Below, piece after piece: positions 25,433-32,966 of a stretch of 42,278 bases of DNA (the first letter of the stretch is position 1; every line of letters begins with the position of its first letter). The DNA lies in NCBI GenBank assembly GCA_947311255.1, contig CAMZKL010000028.1, forward strand, positions 1-42,278, in the 5' to 3' direction. The notes under the pieces were generated by a model. The model was not told where the DNA came from, ran no database searches, and was given only the letters and a program-made list of their open reading frames with translations. The DNA is from an uncultured Chlorobiota bacterium (GTDB lineage Bacteria; Bacteroidota; Bacteroidia; Bacteroidales; JAADGE01). Both the position numbers and the translations under genes were made by a program.

Positions 25433-25787
25433 ATACCCAACTTATCCAACTTAAATCGGGGGCAATAAACACCTCTATTTATATGGGTTTTAATCCGCTT
25501 TTCATATCCTTCTCTATCAACAATATAAACTATAACTCTTAAAGGTCAATTAAAATCAATTAATAAAAAAATATCTATTTTTCATCTTCTCTCCATAAGT
25601 ATCTTGCTTGCCCCCTTTTCTAATATATTATAAAAATATCTTATGCTTTTTAATTTTTTATATTGTGTTAAAAAAATGATAAAAATCACATTTGTATATT
25701 ATTTTTAGTTGTTAATTTGCACTAAAATATTTATCTTATTAGATTAATTGATTATTTTTACAAATTAAAACATAAATAACTGCTAAT
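25433..25787. other. Gene-free stretch of 355 bp upstream of the mutase gene
   Basis: AT-rich with no coding frame, no strong hairpin and no recognisable cobalamin riboswitch. It presumably holds the promoter of the methylmalonyl-CoA mutase gene. AATTTGC at about 25713-25719 is a weak -7-like candidate only. Confidence 0.5.
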
Positions 25788-27914
25788 ATGCGACCTGATT
25801 TCACAAAAGTAGATATTAAATCATTCAAAATTTTAGAAAAAAAATCTAAAACAAAGGGTGAAAAATTTATAACTCCCGAACAAATCGAATTAGATGCTTT
25901 CTATACAAAAGAAGACATGAAAGACATTGAACATCTTGGTTTTGCGGCAGGAATACCTCCTTACCTTAGAGGCCCATATTCAACAATGTACGTAATGCGT
26001 CCGTGGACTATTAGGCAATATGCAGGATTTTCAACGGCAGAGGAGTCAAATGCTTTTTACAGAAGAAACCTTGCAGCAGGACAAAAAGGTCTTTCTGTTG
26101 CTTTTGACCTTGCAACTCACAGAGGGTATGACTCTGACCATGAGCGTGTTGTAGGAGATGTTGGGAAAGCAGGAGTTGCGATTGATTCTATTTTAGATAT
26201 GGAAGTTTTATTCAACCAAATTCCATTAAATAAAATGTCCGTTTCAATGACTATGAATGGTGCAGTTTTACCAATTTTAGCATTTTATATTGTTGCAGGA
26301 TTAGAACAAGGAGCAAAATTAGAAGAACTTTCTGGGACAATTCAAAATGATATCCTTAAAGAATTTATGGTTAGAAACACATACATCTATCCTCCCCAGC
26401 CGTCAATGAGAATTATTGCAGATATTTTTGAATATACTTCTAAAAAAATGCCAAAGTTTAATTCAATTAGTATTTCGGGCTACCATATGCAAGAAGCGGG
26501 AGCAACTGCTGATATTGAACTTGCATATACACTTGCTGATGGATTAGAATATTTAAAAACAGGAGTGGCAGCAGGCATGGATATTGATTCTTTTGCTCCC
26601 AGACTATCTTTCTTTTGGGCAATAGGAATGAATCATTTTACGGAAATTGCAAAATTACGTGCAGCTCGTATGCTTTGGGCAAAAATTGTTAAGCAATTTA
26701 ACCCAAAAAATCCAAAATCAATGGCACTCAGAACACATAGCCAGACCTCAGGTTGGAGCTTAACAGAACAAGACCCTTTCAATAATATTGCACGAACTTG
26801 TATAGAAGCAACAGCTGCTGCACTTGGGCATACCCAATCTCTACATACTAATGCTTTGGATGAAGCAATTGCACTCCCTACTGATTTTTCAGCAAGAATT
26901 GCAAGAAACACTCAAATATATTTACAAGAAGAAACAGGTATAACAAAAACTGTTGATCCATGGGCAGGCTCGTATTATGTTGAAAAATTAACGCATGAAA
27001 TAGTACATAAAGCATGGAAGTTAATTGAAGAAGTTGAAGAACTTGGAGGAATGTCAAAAGCTGTGGAAACAGGAATCCCAAAAATGCGAATTGAAGAAGC
27101 TGCTGCCAGAAAACAAGCAAGAATTGATAGTGGAAAAGATACAATTGTTGGTGTAAATAAATACAGACTTGAAGAAGAAGAACCTCTTGATATTTTAGAG
27201 GTTGATAATACAGCAGTTAGAAAATCTCAAATTGAACGTTTAAAAAAACTTAAAGCAAACAGAAATAAGAAGGAAGTTACAAAGGCTTTGGAAGCAATTA
27301 CTGAATCAATGAAAACAGGAAAAGGAAATCTTCTTGAACTTTCAGTTGATGCTGCAAAAAAAAGAGCAAGTCTTGGAGAAATTTCAGATGCAATTGAAAA
27401 AGTTACAGGTAGATATAAAGCTGTTATTAGATCAATATCAGGTGTTTATTCATCAGAATCTAAAAATGATATGAGTTTTGAAAAAGCAAAAGATTTAGCA
27501 AATAAGTTTGAAGAACAAGAAGGCAGACGCCCAAGAATAATGATTGCAAAAATGGGACAAGACGGACACGACAGAGGAGCAAAAGTTGTTGCAACAGGAT
27601 ATGCCGACATAGGTTTTGATGTGGACATAGGTCCACTATTTCAAACACCTGCCGAAGCTGCAAAACAAGCAGTAGAAAATGATGTTCATATACTTGGAGT
27701 TTCAAGTTTGGCTGCAGGGCACAAAACTCTTGTTCCGCAAGTTATTGCAGAACTTAAAAAATTAGGGCGTGATGATATTATGGTAATTTGCGGTGGTGTT
27801 ATTCCTCATCAAGATTATCAATTTCTTTATGATGCAGGAATTGTAGGGATTTTCGGACCTGGCTCTTCTGTTTCTGAAGCTGCTATTGAAATTTTGGGTG
27901 TTTTGATGGGCTAA
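25788..27914 (+). CDS. mutB: Methylmalonyl-CoA mutase large (catalytic) subunit
   Basis: 708 residues. The TIM-barrel catalytic domain begins after about residue 40; [20 protein letters not shown]-like sequence ([13 protein letters not shown] at about 68-80) and [19 protein letters not shown] are conserved substrate/cofactor blocks. The C-terminal B12-binding domain holds Asp592-Gly-His594-Asp-Arg-Gly597, in which His594 replaces the dimethylbenzimidazole ligand of adenosylcobalamin. It interconverts succinyl-CoA and methylmalonyl-CoA, for propionate formation or propionyl-CoA use. The smaller mutA subunit gene, usually directly upstream, is not in this window, and no MeaB/ArgK chaperone is adjacent. 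Length equals normal MutB, so the protein looks complete. Confidence 0.96.
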   Translation: MRPDFTKVDIKSFKILEKKSKTKGEKFITPEQIELDAFYTKEDMKDIEHLGFAAGIPPYLRGPYSTMYVMRPWTIRQYAGFSTAEESNAFYRRNLAAGQKGLSVAFDLATHRGYDSDHERVVGDVGKAGVAIDSILDMEVLFNQIPLNKMSVSMTMNGAVLPILAFYIVAGLEQGAKLEELSGTIQNDILKEFMVRNTYIYPPQPSMRIIADIFEYTSKKMPKFNSISISGYHMQEAGATADIELAYTLADGLEYLKTGVAAGMDIDSFAPRLSFFWAIGMNHFTEIAKLRAARMLWAKIVKQFNPKNPKSMALRTHSQTSGWSLTEQDPFNNIARTCIEATAAALGHTQSLHTNALDEAIALPTDFSARIARNTQIYLQEETGITKTVDPWAGSYYVEKLTHEIVHKAWKLIEEVEELGGMSKAVETGIPKMRIEEAAARKQARIDSGKDTIVGVNKYRLEEEEPLDILEVDNTAVRKSQIERLKKLKANRNKKEVTKALEAITESMKTGKGNLLELSVDAAKKRASLGEISDAIEKVTGRYKAVIRSISGVYSSESKNDMSFEKAKDLANKFEEQEGRRPRIMIAKMGQDGHDRGAKVVATGYADIGFDVDIGPLFQTPAEAAKQAVENDVHILGVSSLAAGHKTLVPQVIAELKKLGRDDIMVICGGVIPHQDYQFLYDAGIVGIFGPGSSVSEAAIEILGVLMG

Positions 27915-28083
27915 GTAGGTACATATTAAATAGGATATGTCCATAATTCATGTATTTTGCAATAAAAGTTGGAGTGCAATTTTATTAATTTACTGTAATT
28001 AACTAACTTATACATTTATTAAATTTGTAAATTTTAGTCGCACCCCGACTTGCGGATTTAAGGAATAATACTTATTTAAAAAG

Positions 28084-29448
28084 TTATTGTTTAATAAATT
28101 TTTGTATAAAAACTTCATTATTCATAAAAGTTTTTAGAAAATAAAGCCCGTTTACAAAATTTAATGTTTCAACTTTTGCATATTTAGTATTTACAATTTT
28201 AGAAAATATTATTTTTCCTGAAACATCTGAAACTTCAATTTTGTCTATGTTGTTTTGTGAATTTATTGTTAAATAATTTGTTACGGGGTTAGGATAAATA
28301 TTTATGTCCTGATTTTTTACATTGCTAACATCACTTGTTGTATATTGATATTTGAATATGGTGCCTTTATTATTTGCCCCACCTTCACTTGTCATTCCGT
28401 AAAGATAATTGCCGACTTTTAGAAGAGAACCTCTAGGGTATCTTCCATCTGTTCCGTCAAATTCGTAAAGAACTGTATATGCTAAATTTTCATCTACTTT
28501 AAAAATTGTTCCGACATCATCAGCACCTCCTTTTTTTGCCATTCCATAATATTCAGTTCCTGCTTTAATAAGAGAACCTTCGGGATTTGCACCAGTTGAC
28601 CAATCAAAATTATAAGACATATATGAGGAAGTTGATAAATTTCTTCTTATAATTGTTCCATAGTCAGATGTACCACCTTCTGATGCCATAAAAAAAATAA
28701 AAGGCTCATCAATTAACACATCTCCTTTAGGAGCATATCCATCATTATTATTGTCTTCATCAAAAATAAAAAGAGTATACGGCTCAGAACCATCTTTTTT
28801 TGGAAAAGCTACTGTACCTGAATTACTGCTTACATTATTTTCTAATGTTGTTATATATAAATGATCGTTATAAATTACAGGAGTACTTTGACAATTATGA
28901 TAAGCATCAATGAAATCAAGAATTATAGTAAAACTATCATCACTTAATTTAATTTTAAATAGTGTACCATATCCATTTGTTCCTCCCGAAGAAGTAGTCC
29001 CGTATAGATATGTCCCGTCAGACACAAATCCGGCGTATGGATATTGACCTGTAACAGCATCATCTAAATCAATTATTTTTGAATAGGCATTATTATTTTT
29101 ATTAATTTTAAAAACAACACCATCACTATTTGCACCTCCCAAAATTGTCATCCCATAAAGATAATCACCTTCCAAGCACAATGAACCAAAAGGTGAAACT
29201 CCGGAACTTATAGTAAAATCAAACATTTTTGTATAAGTATTATCAGAAATTTTAATTTTAAAAATTACTCCGAAATTATCTGCTCCTCCTACCGCAGCCA
29301 TTCCATATAAATATGTTCCGTCTGAAATTAAAGAACCATATGGATTACCACCATTTGTTCCGTCGAAATCAAGAACTGTTGTCAATTGAGCGTTCAAATT
29401 AAATAATGCTGTAATAAGCAATAATGTAATTAATGTAATCTTTTTCAT
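28084..29448 (-). CDS. Secreted GloVer-repeat protein with type A T9SS sorting tail
   Basis: 454 residues. The signal peptide MKKITLITLLLITALFNLNA comes first. Then come about seven repeats of some 45-55 residues with a core such as GGNPYGSLISDGTYLYGMAA and GGADNFGVIFKI, the choice-of-anchor GloVer tandem repeat (TIGR03803-like), which probably folds as a beta-propeller. The last ~75 residues (IYPNPVTNYLTINSQN, then VSDVSGKII, LNFVNGLYFLKT) are the Por-type type A C-terminal signal of type IX secretion. It is probably a surface-exposed or released protein; the ligand is unknown. It lies 20 bp downstream of the small GIY-YIG gene. Confidence 0.9.
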   Translation of the reverse strand: MKKITLITLLLITALFNLNAQLTTVLDFDGTNGGNPYGSLISDGTYLYGMAAVGGADNFGVIFKIKISDNTYTKMFDFTISSGVSPFGSLCLEGDYLYGMTILGGANSDGVVFKINKNNNAYSKIIDLDDAVTGQYPYAGFVSDGTYLYGTTSSGGTNGYGTLFKIKLSDDSFTIILDFIDAYHNCQSTPVIYNDHLYITTLENNVSSNSGTVAFPKKDGSEPYTLFIFDEDNNNDGYAPKGDVLIDEPFIFFMASEGGTSDYGTIIRRNLSTSSYMSYNFDWSTGANPEGSLIKAGTEYYGMAKKGGADDVGTIFKVDENLAYTVLYEFDGTDGRYPRGSLLKVGNYLYGMTSEGGANNKGTIFKYQYTTSDVSNVKNQDINIYPNPVTNYLTINSQNNIDKIEVSDVSGKIIFSKIVNTKYAKVETLNFVNGLYFLKTFMNNEVFIQKFIKQ

Positions 29449-29468
29449 TTTTTTTAAATTTTTATAGT

Positions 29469-29732
29469 TTATATTAAATTATATAAATCCGTTAATGCAG
29501 GATTGTTTTCTTTTACTAATTGATGTAATATTTCAGGATGAAACTTTTGTAAAATATTTTCTCTTTCTGTTGCTTCACTACTATTTTCGTAACTTTCCCA
29601 ATAGACTAACTTTGTATTTTTTTTATTTTTGCTTTTTAAAAGTTTTAATCTTCTTTCCATATCGGAAGTTACCCCGAGTGAATAAAATTTATTCTCTTTT
29701 GTATATATTATATATGTATAAAATATTGACAA
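29469..29732 (-). CDS. Small GIY-YIG domain protein
   Basis: 87 residues of the UvrC/URI-like GIY-YIG family: FYTYIIYTKENKFYSLGVTS at the start, then DMERRLK, and a Glu in ATERENILQKF about where the metal ligand lies. The second motif reads FYSLGVT rather than the usual YYVGVT, with one extra residue and no Tyr next to the Gly, so catalysis is uncertain. Such short proteins are common in Bacteroidota, often near repeats, and most are uncharacterised. It lies 20 bp upstream of the GloVer gene; co-transcription is possible but may be chance. Confidence 0.75.
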   Translation of the reverse strand: MSIFYTYIIYTKENKFYSLGVTSDMERRLKLLKSKNKKNTKLVYWESYENSSEATERENILQKFHPEILHQLVKENNPALTDLYNLI

Positions 29733-29907
29733 TGTTATTTACATTTTATTATACAAATTGAATTGTTGCATCAAACATAATTATAAAAACATAAATATTT
29801 TAAAAGTTTTATAAAACAAGGATAGAATTAATATAATAGATTAACAAACAGGAAGTTGAGAAAATAAAACAAACCTGCAATTTTATAAAACTGTAAGAAA
29901 TTTTAGT

Positions 29908-30564
29908 TTATTTCGTATTTTCATTTCTAAATTTTGAAGGAGTAGTTCCGGTTTCTTTTTTAAAAACGGCATTAAATGTTGAAAGGGTATTAAAGCCGGA
30001 ATCGTATGCAACAGCTTCAATTTTAAGACTTGTATTTATAAGAAGTTCTTTGGCAGTTTCAATTCGGTATTTGTTTATAAAATCTCTGAAATTGCAACTG
30101 TGTTTTCTGTTAATTATTTCAGACAAATAATTTGGTTTTGTATTTACTGCAAGAGCTAATTTTTGAAGTGACAAATCAGCTTCTAAATACTGTTTGCTAT
30201 TTTTTAAAAGTTGCAAAATTTCAATGTTTTTCTTATCTATAAATTCATCGCTTAAATTAGAAGATGTATAACGTAAAAGTTTTTTTTGCTTTTCAATTTG
30301 TATTTTAATATGCCTTTTATACAAGATAAATGCAAAGATAAGTGCAATGAAGAAAGCTATATTTATTCCATAAAATAAATTTGTTCTATAAAACCTTTCT
30401 TCTATTGTTATTTTAACAACTTGAGTTGCCTCATTCCAAACTCCGTCATTATTTGCTCCTTTAATGAAATATATAATTGCCCGAAGGAAGATTAAAATAT
30501 TCTGCTTTAAATTCATTTTCCGAATAAACCCAAGTACTGTCTTGATTTTCAAGGAAATACGCAT
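29908..30564 (-). CDS. C-terminal part of a frameshifted membrane sensor: end of Y_Y_Y domain, TM helix and AraC DNA-binding domain
   Basis: 218 codons in the open frame. The first ~33 are only an alternative reading of the upstream gene; meaningful sequence starts near 30466 with FIKGANNDGVWNEATQ, the natural continuation of the Y_Y_Y domain that breaks off in the 30461-32779 frame. A transmembrane helix (LFYGINIAFFIALIFAFILY) is followed by a basic coiled stretch and a C-terminal AraC helix-turn-helix (LSLQKLALAVNTKPNYLSEI, then IEAVAYDSGFNTLSTFNAVF). No histidine-kinase or receiver domain is present. Taken with the upstream frame this was a one-component membrane regulator. As it stands its expression depends on frameshifting or independent initiation. 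Confidence 0.8.
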   Translation of the reverse strand: MRISLKIKTVLGFIRKMNLKQNILIFLRAIIYFIKGANNDGVWNEATQVVKITIEERFYRTNLFYGINIAFFIALIFAFILYKRHIKIQIEKQKKLLRYTSSNLSDEFIDKKNIEILQLLKNSKQYLEADLSLQKLALAVNTKPNYLSEIINRKHSCNFRDFINKYRIETAKELLINTSLKIEAVAYDSGFNTLSTFNAVFKKETGTTPSKFRNENTK

Positions 30565-32779
30565 ATTTGTTTTTTTCGGGCTGAATAAAATTTAATACAC
30601 ATAAAGTAAACTCGATATGATTTTGAGAGGGATTTAAAATAATAGAATTGTTTTTATTTATTTGATTTCCATTTACTTTTATATTTTCGATTATTACGGG
30701 CGGTACATAATTATTTATTGCTAAACTATCGGGATGAAAAATGTACATTCCGCTTATTCCTCCAAAATATAAATAGCCATTTTTATCTTTTTTTGCAAAA
30801 TTTTCGTAAAATTCTAGTTCTTGCGCACCATAATCGTTAATATAAATTTCACTTTCCAAGCCGTCAGATTTTCCAAAATTTACAAAATGCTTTGTAAGAA
30901 TATTAAATTTTGAAATATTATGAGTTGTAGAAATCCATAAATTACCATTATTATCATCAATTATACCTTTTATATCATCAGAAGGAAGTCCATTCTCCTT
31001 ATTATAAGATGAAAACTTTTTTGTTTCAAAATCATAATAATTTAATCCGCCGTCAGTTCCTATCCACAACTTATTATTTTTTTCAAAAATGCAGTTTATT
31101 TTATTTGATGAAATTGAATTTTTATTTTTAAAATTATTTTTAAAAATTGTAAAATTACCAGCACTTTCATTAAATTTATTTAAACCGTCTTCCGTGCCTA
31201 CCCATATATTTCCGTATGAATCGCAAAAAATACTTGAAACATAATTATTACTTAAACTATTAGGGTTATCCTTATCGTATGTAAAATGAATAAACTTTTT
31301 TGTTGCCTTGTTAAATTTTGTAATACCTCTATAAATACTTCCTAACCAAAGGTTTCCATTTTTATCTTCACAGAGTGATATAATATTTTTTCCGCCAATG
31401 GAATTATAATTATTTTTTTCGTATTTGTAATTTTTAATTTGCTTTGTATATGGATTATAAGTGTACAAACCATTTTCTGTTCCTATTTGCAATAAATTAT
31501 TAGTATCATACAAAAGTGAGAATATTCTTTTGGTATTTTTTAACAACTTATTTATATTTTTTGCTCTTTCAGGATGATTTCTTTTGAAATAAAACAAACC
31601 GGCTACATCAGTTCCCAGCCAAACTGTTGATGCACTGTCGAATGCTACATTTAAAAACGGTAAAGCGGGCAAAGATTTATTACTGTTATGCGAAATTGTA
31701 AAGAATTTTTTATTTTTTTTTAGAATATTAATTCCTGCAAATTCTGTCCCAAACCACATATATCCAGCTTTATCCTGATAGCATGATACTAAAATATTAT
31801 TTGAAATAGAATTTTTATTATCCTTTTTAGGCAAATAATTTACAATTTGCTTTCTATTTTTTGATATTTTATATAGTCCTCCAAACCAAGTTCCTACCCA
31901 TAAATTTTGCTGATTATCTTCTTTTAAAAACATTAAATAATAATAGCCTCTTTTTAAGTTTTTGTTAAAATAAAACCTTTCTTGTTCGTTATTGTTATGA
32001 TTATATTCAACAATGAAACCATAATGAGTGCCTATTAAAATGTTTCCTTTGTAATCTTCAATAATGTTTGCTGCATAAGATTTTAATTTTGGAAGTTTTT
32101 CGGCATCTTTTTTATTAATAAATTCAATTTTTTTATAAGAATTGTTTAGGGGATTAAATTGTAAAATGAAATTTTTGTCAGTATTTAGCCAAAATCTATT
32201 TTTTTTATAAATATATAAATTTATTAAATGTGCCGAAGAAGTTTGTGTGTAAACAAATTCATTAAATATATTTTTTCCTTCGTTGTATGAAAATATTTTT
32301 TGATTTTTTGCGTCAAGAAACCAGAATAAACCATTGGTATCTTCATTTATTGAAATGATTTTAGCATCGGTAAGTTTCTCATTTACAAAACGTTCAAAAT
32401 AATTATTCTCATAATTATATTTATTTGCTCCTTTATTAGTTGCTACCCAAAGTTCACCTTTTGAGCTTACAAAAATTTGATTACAAAAATTACTTCCGAT
32501 GGAATTGGGCTTGTCAGGAATGTGTTTATATTCATAAAACTGTTTTGCATCGTACCTAATAATTCCATTTTTTGTAGCAAACCACATTTGCCCAATAGTA
32601 TCCTGATTTATTGAAGATATACTGTTTTGAGATAAACCTTCCTCTGTTTTTAAATGATAAAAATCTAAATTTACTCTTTTGGCTTGTTGGGAAAAGATTG
32701 TATTTGCACAACAAAACTGTATTAGTAATATTGCAATAGTTTTTATAAAGTTAATTTTGTGTGCTAATTTTAAAGACAT
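30461..32779 (-). CDS. N-terminal part of a frameshifted sensor: two-component regulator propeller and truncated Y_Y_Y domain
   Basis: About 772 residues from the ATG at 32779, which gives a clean signal peptide (MSLKLAHKINFIKTIAILLI and on to NTIFSQ). An ATG at 32815 adds 12 residues without merit. About thirteen propeller blades follow with signatures such as LWVATNKGANKYN, LWVGTWFGGLYKIS, IWVGTEDGLNKFN and LWIGTDGGLNYYD, as in Bacteroidota hybrid two-component sensors that detect glycans. The Y_Y_Y domain starts near IENIKVNGNQIN and stops abruptly after LPSGNYIFH with TAA at 30463-30461, while its continuation lies in another frame. Together with 29908-30466 it would form a protein of about 960 residues. 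Probably a recent pseudogene or a sequencing error; programmed shifting is less likely. Confidence 0.82.
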   Translation of the reverse strand: MSLKLAHKINFIKTIAILLIQFCCANTIFSQQAKRVNLDFYHLKTEEGLSQNSISSINQDTIGQMWFATKNGIIRYDAKQFYEYKHIPDKPNSIGSNFCNQIFVSSKGELWVATNKGANKYNYENNYFERFVNEKLTDAKIISINEDTNGLFWFLDAKNQKIFSYNEGKNIFNEFVYTQTSSAHLINLYIYKKNRFWLNTDKNFILQFNPLNNSYKKIEFINKKDAEKLPKLKSYAANIIEDYKGNILIGTHYGFIVEYNHNNNEQERFYFNKNLKRGYYYLMFLKEDNQQNLWVGTWFGGLYKISKNRKQIVNYLPKKDNKNSISNNILVSCYQDKAGYMWFGTEFAGINILKKNKKFFTISHNSNKSLPALPFLNVAFDSASTVWLGTDVAGLFYFKRNHPERAKNINKLLKNTKRIFSLLYDTNNLLQIGTENGLYTYNPYTKQIKNYKYEKNNYNSIGGKNIISLCEDKNGNLWLGSIYRGITKFNKATKKFIHFTYDKDNPNSLSNNYVSSIFCDSYGNIWVGTEDGLNKFNESAGNFTIFKNNFKNKNSISSNKINCIFEKNNKLWIGTDGGLNYYDFETKKFSSYNKENGLPSDDIKGIIDDNNGNLWISTTHNISKFNILTKHFVNFGKSDGLESEIYINDYGAQELEFYENFAKKDKNGYLYFGGISGMYIFHPDSLAINNYVPPVIIENIKVNGNQINKNNSIILNPSQNHIEFTLCVLNFIQPEKNKYAYFLENQDSTWVYSENEFKAEYFNLPSGNYIFH

Positions 32780-32860
32780 CTTTACAAAAAGATTAGAATT
32801 AAAGCTAAAAATCAAAATTAGTAAAACTTTTTTGTAAATTCATTGTTATACGAAAAAGAT

Positions 32861-32883
32861 AAAAAAACGAGTTAAAACCCGTC
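32861..32883 (-). terminator. Putative intrinsic terminator of the M16 peptidase gene
   Basis: Read on the minus strand, ACGGGTT and AACTCGT (one G-T pair) form a stem followed by a seven-T tract and more Ts. It lies 84 bp past the peptidase stop codon and before the sensor gene. Confidence 0.55.
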
Positions 32884-32895
32884 TAAATAGAAACA

Positions 32896-32928
32896 TTTTA
32901 ACCCACAACTTAAAGTCGTAGGTTAAAA
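32896..32928. repeat. REP-like hairpin
   Basis: TTTTAACCCACAACTT pairs with AAGTCGTAGGTTAAAA at 14 of 16 positions around a loop of one or two bases. This long, tight palindrome in an intergenic gap looks like a dispersed Bacteroidota hairpin repeat. It has no T-tract in the direction of the upstream gene, so it is not an obvious terminator. Confidence 0.45.
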
Positions 32929-32966
32929 AAAATATTTCTAATGTTATATTAGTATGATTATTGACA

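Noticed and set aside
25433-25787. Possible cobalamin riboswitch upstream of the B12-dependent mutase
   Set aside because: No B12-box-like sequence or conserved long-stem pattern could be found.
27921-27940. ACATAT/ATATGT inverted repeat just past mutB
   Set aside because: Short AT-rich stem, no T-run; expected often by chance in this composition.
28036-28050. AGTCG-CACCC-CGACT mini-hairpin downstream of mutB
   Set aside because: A five-base stem without a T-tract is too weak to call a terminator or repeat from one copy.
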